Assembly (NCBI RefSeq): GCF_003385555.1
Contig: NZ_QOHR01000001.1
Coordinates: 317,875 to 381,874, forward strand
Reading direction: 5' to 3'
Length of the DNA stretch: 64,000 bases
Origin: Rhodosalinus sediminis
GTDB lineage: Bacteria > Pseudomonadota > Alphaproteobacteria > Rhodobacterales > Rhodobacteraceae
The position numbers and the translations under genes are program-made. Shown here one piece after another: positions 60,006-64,000 of this stretch (position 1 is its first letter; every line of letters starts with the position of its first letter). The notes beneath the pieces are model-generated. The model saw nothing but the letters and a program-made list of their open reading frames with translations, was not told the origin of the DNA and did no database searches.

Positions 60006-60104
60006 GCGCGGTCTCTAGGGCGCGGACCGGAGCCTGTCAAAGCGCCGCGGAGGGCCGCCGCGACGGCAGGCCGCCCGCGCGGAGGAAATCCGCCGATCCC
60101 CCCC

Positions 60105-60134
60105 TTGAACCCCCGGCGTTTCCTCGTCTATATC
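60105..60134 (+). promoter_or_regulatory. candidate promoter of tRNA-Leu
   Basis: TTGAAC (60105-60110), 18-nt spacer, TATATC (60129-60134), ending 20 bp before the mature tRNA 5' end. Confidence 0.6.
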
Positions 60135-60154
60135 GCCGTCACTACCAGCGACGT

Positions 60155-60241
60155 GCGGTCGTGGCGGAATTGGTAGACGCGCAGCGTTGAGGTCGCTGTG
60201 GGGTAAAACCCGTGGAAGTTCGAGTCTTCTCGACCGCACCA
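60155..60241 (+). tRNA. tRNA-Leu(GAG)
   Basis: 87 nt with encoded CCA. Acceptor GCGGTCG (60155-60161) pairs with CGACCGC (60231-60237), discriminator A, CCA at 60239-60241. D-arm GGAATTGGTAGAC, anticodon stem CAGCG/CGCTG with loop TTGAGGT giving anticodon GAG, long class II variable arm, and TTCGAGTC T-loop. Confidence 0.96.
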
Positions 60242-60245
60242 TAAA

Positions 60246-60283
60246 CTCCGGCTCCCGAGCCCGCGTCCCGGACGCGGCCGGAG
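60246..60283 (+). terminator. branched GC-rich hairpin after tRNA-Leu
   Basis: CTCCGGC (60246-60252) pairs with GCCGGAG (60277-60283), enclosing an inner stem around 60261-60277. No T-run, so terminator or processing structure is a moderate call. Confidence 0.4.
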
Positions 60284-60407
60284 CCTCCCCCAAGCGATAA
60301 AGCGAGCGCATGCAGTGCGACGCGGATGACGTTACGCCGACCGCAGCCGGTGCGCGCAGGCCGCGTGGAACGCCCGGGATGCGTGGCGGTGCCGGATCGC
60401 GCTGAGG

Positions 60408-60436
60408 TTGATTAAGATGTATATCGCGGTACACTT
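60408..60436 (+). promoter_or_regulatory. candidate promoter and dyad before the B12-binding regulator
   Basis: TTGATT (60408-60413), 17-nt spacer, ACACTT (60431-60436). Inside lies TGTA-N8-TACA (60418-60433). PpsR/CrtJ sites are TGT-N12-ACA, so this 10-nt spaced TGT/ACA is not a consensus match. The dyad could be an operator; the promoter is weak. Confidence 0.3.
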
Positions 60437-60467
60437 TCGGCACTGAACATGTGCGGAGGGGCGCGAC

Positions 60468-61268
60468 ATGGCGTTCGATACCGAGACCTTCTCCCGCGCG
60501 GCCTCCGTGTTTCGGCTCAAGCGCGACGCGCTCGCCCCCGCGGCGGTAGAGACGCTGGCGCGCGACATCGTCCAGCGCCTCGCCGAACTCCCGCAACAGA
60601 CCGCCGGGTCCGAGGCGGCGCAGGTGAGCGACGAGAGCGTCGCTGCCTTCTGCGCGGCGCTGGTGGAGCCCGGGCCGGAGGCCGCGCTCGCCTTCATCGA
60701 GGCGCGCCGCGCCGAGGGGATGACCCGCGCCGGCGTGTCGCTCGGCTACGTGGCCGCGGCCGCCCGGCGCCTCGGGGCGGACTGGGACGCGGATCGCCTG
60801 TCCTTCGTCGAGGTGACGGCCGGGACGGGGCATCTCTACGCCGTGATGCGCGCGCTCCGTAAGACGTCGGCGCCCGTCGACGCGGGGCCGCTGCGCGCGG
60901 CGCTCTTCGCCACGGTACCGGGCGAAGCGCACGGCCTCGGCATTACCGTCGCGGCCGATCTCTTCCGCGACGCGGGCTGGAGCATCGATCTGCAGATCGG
61001 CGCCGACCACGACGCGCTCGTGGCGTATGCCGAGCGGACGCAGCCGCATGTCGTCGGGCTTTCGCTGAGCACCGAACAGCGCCTCGACGCCCTGGCGCGC
61101 CTCGTGGTCGCGCTGCGCCTCGTCGTGCCGCAGGCGCTCGTCGGGGTCGCCCCCGCCGAGGACATGGACGCCGAGCGCCTCCGCGCGCTCGCGGACATCG
61201 ACCTCGTCTTCGGGGACGCACCCGGCGCGCTGGCGGAGCTCGAGCGGCTGATGGCGCTGCGCGACTGA
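60468..61268 (+). CDS. B12-binding domain protein, PpaA/AerR-like
   Basis: 266 aa. N-terminal helical B12-cap part (about 25-125, with WDADRLSFVEVTAGTGHLY), then a cobalamin-binding Rossmann domain: PGEAHGLGITVAADLFRDAGW, where ExHxxG (Glu153, His155, Gly158) replaces the DxHxxG of B12 enzymes, as in the AerR/PpaA light-sensing antirepressors. No photosynthesis genes are in the window. GGAGGGG RBS. It may act with a PpsR-like partner; that is inference. Confidence 0.75.
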   Translation: MAFDTETFSRAASVFRLKRDALAPAAVETLARDIVQRLAELPQQTAGSEAAQVSDESVAAFCAALVEPGPEAALAFIEARRAEGMTRAGVSLGYVAAAARRLGADWDADRLSFVEVTAGTGHLYAVMRALRKTSAPVDAGPLRAALFATVPGEAHGLGITVAADLFRDAGWSIDLQIGADHDALVAYAERTQPHVVGLSLSTEQRLDALARLVVALRLVVPQALVGVAPAEDMDAERLRALADIDLVFGDAPGALAELERLMALRD

Positions 61269-61392
61269 CCCAAACGCCGCGGGCGCGGCCCTGCGCAGGG
61301 ACCGATGCCGACCTGTCGATGAAATGGTGCCCAGGAGATCGGCCATCTCGTGGGTTGTGTTCCCGTCACAGGCACCCTTGGTCGCCCTGCAA

Positions 61393-61986
61393 TCAGCATG
61401 GGCTGGGTAGCAGGGGCCGAGAGTCCCGGTCAACAGGCGCGGCTGGTACTACGGTTGGTACTACGGTGCGAGGGTCGGCTCGTCGGCGGTGAGACGCGGT
61501 CACCATGCGGGGCATGCTGCCGAGCTGGTGCTTCTTCTTCCTCTCTTGCCGCTTCTTCCTAGGCATCTCCATCGCACGGAGCGACAGGGCCATGATGTCT
61601 TCCTCGGTCTCGAAGTTCTCTTCGCCTCGGACGTAGCCGCCGTCCTTGCGGATGGCGGGCAGGACGGTGCCGTTGACCCATTTGCGGAACGCGCGGGCTG
61701 CAGGCTTCCGGCTTGCACCGATCAGGTCGTAGATGCCGGTCTCGTTGACGCAGAGCATCCCACGGTTGGGGAAGCTAACGTGATTTGAAGTCACCTTTGA
61801 CAGCTCGGTCTGGAAGACGTGGCGACGGTCCTCCGGGTCGAGCCTGCGCTTGGCGACCACACCGGGCTGGGAGATGCCCAGCAGGTCGCACACGTCTTTC
61901 GCCGGGAACTACGCGGTGCCGTCGATGTCGATGACGCGGATGTCTGCGCCGTTGCCTGGCAGGGGGTGCCCCCCGTCGCAGGGCAC
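61393..61986 (-). pseudogene. Bro-N domain (phage antirepressor-like) gene with nonsense codon
   Basis: The readable part (GTG 61893 to stop 61393) is VCDLLGIS...VNETGIYDLIGASRKPAARAFRKWVNGTVLPAIRKDGGY, a good Bro-N domain without its first strand. Directly upstream in the same frame the translation is RVIDIDGTA, then TAG (61909-61911), then FPAKDVCDLLG. Homologues usually read PWFxAKDVC, so the TAG replaces a Trp codon (TGG). The frame then runs up to a TAG at 62002-62004, with GTG 61986 as a possible old start. The C-terminal 60 residues are basic. Part of the lower-GC block. Confidence 0.7.
61444..61467. repeat. 12-bp perfect tandem duplication
   Basis: TGGTACTACGGT occurs twice in a row (61444-61455 and 61456-61467). 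It lies in the C-terminal tail of the Bro-N gene, where it encodes a repeated TVVP. Confidence 0.85.
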
Positions 61987-62042
61987 GGGGGGAACGCAGC
62001 GCTATCGCACTATTGGTAGGCCGCTGAGATACGTGACTCCTA

Positions 62043-64000
62043 TCAGGTCGCGCAGTCGTCGTCATCGGGGAAGATAAAGCGCAAGCCCTTCTGGATGCGC
62101 CCGTCCACCTGAGCTTCCGCGACTTCCAGACCCCGCTCAGCTATCGCGGACGAGAAGCAGTCTCTCTTCAGCACGGTCTTCCTGAAGTTGGCCTTGTCCT
62201 TGAAGTCGAGTTCATCGCGAAGCCACGAGAACGGTATGAAGTCCCAAAGGTCCGCCTCATGCTTCAGAAGCCAGTCGATCAGATCGATCACCTTTTCGAC
62301 ATTGCTCGTCATCTGCTGCGGGAACGGCTCCCACGCGCTCACCGTGCAGCCGGGGAAGAGATCGGGCAGGAGCTTCGCGATCCCTGACTGGTTGCTGGCA
62401 ATGACGTAGGCTCGGCAGGGACGGCAGCGCCCCTCGGCATCCACACCGCGCACCGACGCCCGGCACAGGGCCTGCAGGATGCCGTGCATGTGCTCGCCTT
62501 CCTTCACCACCTGCTTGACGTTCGGGTGGAGCTTATCCTCGTCGCACAGACCGGCGGCCAGCCGGGCACGGCCCTCGTAGACCTTGTCGGGCAGGAAGAA
62601 GGTGCCGGCGAGGACAACATTCTCGATGTGAGCGTAGTCGTTCGTACCGTGGTGGTCGCCCCAGTGCAGGAAGCTGACCCTGGAGAGGACCTCATCCGAC
62701 AGGAAGTCGCGGAGTTGGTCCCTGAATGGCTGCGCTCTCTCTCGGTCCTTGTGGTGGATAACCAGCCATTCCTCGTCAGGCCGCTTACTGATGGTCTGTG
62801 CGATCCCTCGATGCCGCTCGCTCTCGCTGTCCTGTGCGAAGGAACTTCTCCCGCCGCCAATGGCCCAGACCCCGATCTCCAGATTGCTGTAGTCCTTGGT
62901 AACCGCGTCGTGGCATATGAGGTTGCCTCGCTTTGCCTCCATCAGCTTGTAGGTGTGACGGCACCGGCCAGACGCATCGAGGATTACCATGGGGGCCAGA
63001 TCGGACGGGATCGTGTCTCGGTAGTCGAGCATGATCTTGACCCCATCATTGCGACTGTCGTGATGGACCAGCGGTGACATCTCGGCGATATCCCGGAGGT
63101 TGCGAGCAGCCGTCTGGACGTTCTCGGCTTGGTTCGTGTCCACGGAGATACCGTACAGCGCAGCTTGTGCTTCCTGAGCGCTAAGCCCGCTCATGGCGGA
63201 CACATGCAGGCGCTTGTTGACCGTGGCATCCCTCAGCACGTCCCGCAGGTCGTCCACTGCAGTGGCAAGAGCTTCGCTACGATCCCGAGCAGGGACAAGT
63301 AGACTGGCAAGGTCGTCGGATGACATCGAGAACTCCTCGCCCGGCATGAAGCTCTCGTCCCAGATACGGACAGGCCGTGGAGCCCCCTGATAGTGGAAGG
63401 CGGAGGTCTTGGCGAAGCGACGGCCACGACAGCGCTGTGTGAGCATCTGCTGGGTCGTGATGAGGACCCTTGCCTTGTGAGGTTCGACGCAGCCTAGCTT
63501 GGTGAAGCGCTGTTCCCCTGCCTCCTTGCCGACAAAGACACCGACATGATCGCGGAGACCCAATCCCTGCAAGTCGCGGATCCGCTTCCCCACCTCGTCC
63601 AACCGCGACAGGAAGACGACGGCGGAGACCCCTTCATGGTGGTCAGACCTGATGAGCTGGTCGAGGAAGTGCTTGACCATGGTGGTCTTGCCGACACCCG
63701 GGTCGAGGCTGAACAGGTGGTGATGAGAGGAGAGACGGTGTTCGGCCATATCCTGCAAGGCTGCAGCAAGACCGCCAAGCCCATTCCGCATCGACGTGGT
63801 CGGCATCAAGCCATGGTCTTCCAGCTCTAGCACGACATTGTGCAGGGTCTGGCTAGACAGGTTCGACGAGGTCGCCGAGGAGGTGGGGGGTACTGTATTC
63901 CTACAGCTCTCATGGGGTGATTTACCCCCCGGCTGTAGATCGCGCACAGCAAGGGTCTCGCCATGCGCGGACGGCGCTGGAGTTGTGGAACATCTGAAAA
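62043..64000 (-). CDS. P-loop helicase-like protein of a mobile element, probably 5'-incomplete
   Basis: At least 634 aa; the frame is open to the window edge, so the real start may lie outside (GTG 63947 is one option). P-loop SLDPGVGKTT near residues 80-89 of that start, a DExx-like RIWDESFMPGEEF, and VILDASGRCRHTY. The layout suggests an SF2-type helicase or plasmid/phage replication ATPase. Base composition is plainly lower in GC than the rest, as for the neighbouring Bro-N gene. No integrase or repeat boundary seen. Exact family not recognised. Confidence 0.65.
   Translation of the reverse strand, partial: FRCSTTPAPSAHGETLAVRDLQPGGKSPHESCRNTVPPTSSATSSNLSSQTLHNVVLELEDHGLMPTTSMRNGLGGLAAALQDMAEHRLSSHHHLFSLDPGVGKTTMVKHFLDQLIRSDHHEGVSAVVFLSRLDEVGKRIRDLQGLGLRDHVGVFVGKEAGEQRFTKLGCVEPHKARVLITTQQMLTQRCRGRRFAKTSAFHYQGAPRPVRIWDESFMPGEEFSMSSDDLASLLVPARDRSEALATAVDDLRDVLRDATVNKRLHVSAMSGLSAQEAQAALYGISVDTNQAENVQTAARNLRDIAEMSPLVHHDSRNDGVKIMLDYRDTIPSDLAPMVILDASGRCRHTYKLMEAKRGNLICHDAVTKDYSNLEIGVWAIGGGRSSFAQDSESERHRGIAQTISKRPDEEWLVIHHKDRERAQPFRDQLRDFLSDEVLSRVSFLHWGDHHGTNDYAHIENVVLAGTFFLPDKVYEGRARLAAGLCDEDKLHPNVKQVVKEGEHMHGILQALCRASVRGVDAEGRCRPCRAYVIASNQSGIAKLLPDLFPGCTVSAWEPFPQQMTSNVEKVIDLIDWLLKHEADLWDFIPFSWLRDELDFKDKANFRKTVLKRDCFSSAIAERGLEVAEAQVDGRIQKGLRFIFPDDDDCAT

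Noticed and set aside
60418..60433. PpsR/CrtJ site upstream of the B12-binding gene
   Set aside because: Spacing between TGT and ACA is 10 nt and not 12 as in the known consensus.
60155..61400. attL/attR for an island integrated at tRNA-Leu
   Set aside because: I looked for a second copy of the T-arm/acceptor end before the composition shift and found none. The B12-binding gene between them looks native.

Overview
The window is a piece of a very GC-rich alphaproteobacterial chromosome. Gene content and order point to Rhodobacterales (Rhodobacteraceae, roseobacter or paracoccus-like): an aa3-type cytochrome c oxidase cluster in the order ctaC-ctaB-small ORF-ctaG-ctaE-surf1-thrC-M16 peptidase, a Tad/Flp pilus locus, an ArsR-ArsC fusion followed by gap and arsJ, and a PpaA/AerR-like B12-binding protein. 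The species cannot be fixed from the window alone.

Layout. 1-6.1 kb: end of tilS, then ftsH, fhs and folD (tRNA maturation, membrane proteolysis, tetrahydrofolate C1 metabolism). 6.1-9.9 kb, minus strand: a hot-dog thioesterase and two members of the ligase-associated DNA damage cluster (PdeM nuclease and DEXH helicase). 9.9-21.9 kb, minus strand: a nearly complete Tad pilus locus (AAA ATPase, prepilin peptidase, two TPR lipoproteins, TadC, TadB, CpaF, CpaE, OmpA-like lipoprotein, CpaC secretin, CpaB, and two short Flp-like pilins), with a divergent lytic transglycosylase at 22-23 kb. 23-30.5 kb, minus strand: 3-oxoacid CoA-transferase, topA, dprA, tldD. 30.7-38.1 kb, plus strand: cytochrome oxidase subunits II and III, heme O synthase, Cu chaperone, SURF1, threonine synthase, M16 peptidase and a GNAT acetyltransferase, largely translationally coupled. 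38.2-40.5 kb: secreted MBL-fold protein and FAD-linked oxidase. 40.6-45.1 kb, minus strand: antiporter plus P-type ATPase. 45.5-48.6 kb, minus strand: arsenic operon. 48.8-60.2 kb: aminotransferase, UbiH-like hydroxylase, pyrimidine 5'-nucleotidase, GntR regulator, an MshEN-type domain fused to a GT2 glycosyltransferase, carA, yqeY, DUF2244 protein, ctaD, lipB, tRNA-Leu(GAG). 60.4-61.3 kb: B12-binding regulator. 61.3-64 kb: a visibly less GC-rich stretch with a broken Bro-N gene and a large P-loop/helicase-like gene that is open to the window edge, probably the end of a mobile element.

How it works together. The window carries respiratory terminal oxidase biogenesis (subunit I lies about 23 kb from II/III), surface attachment (Tad pili plus a possibly c-di-GMP-responsive polysaccharide synthase), C1/folate flux, and arsenic detoxification that would work by forming and exporting 1-arseno-3-phosphoglycerate. 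I found no CRISPR array, no rRNA and no intact insertion sequence. The items most worth a second look are the MshEN-GT2 fusion, the ArsR-ArsC fusion whose operator overlaps its own start codon, the Bro-N gene interrupted by a TAG where related proteins have Trp, and the B12-binding regulator next to the tRNA.
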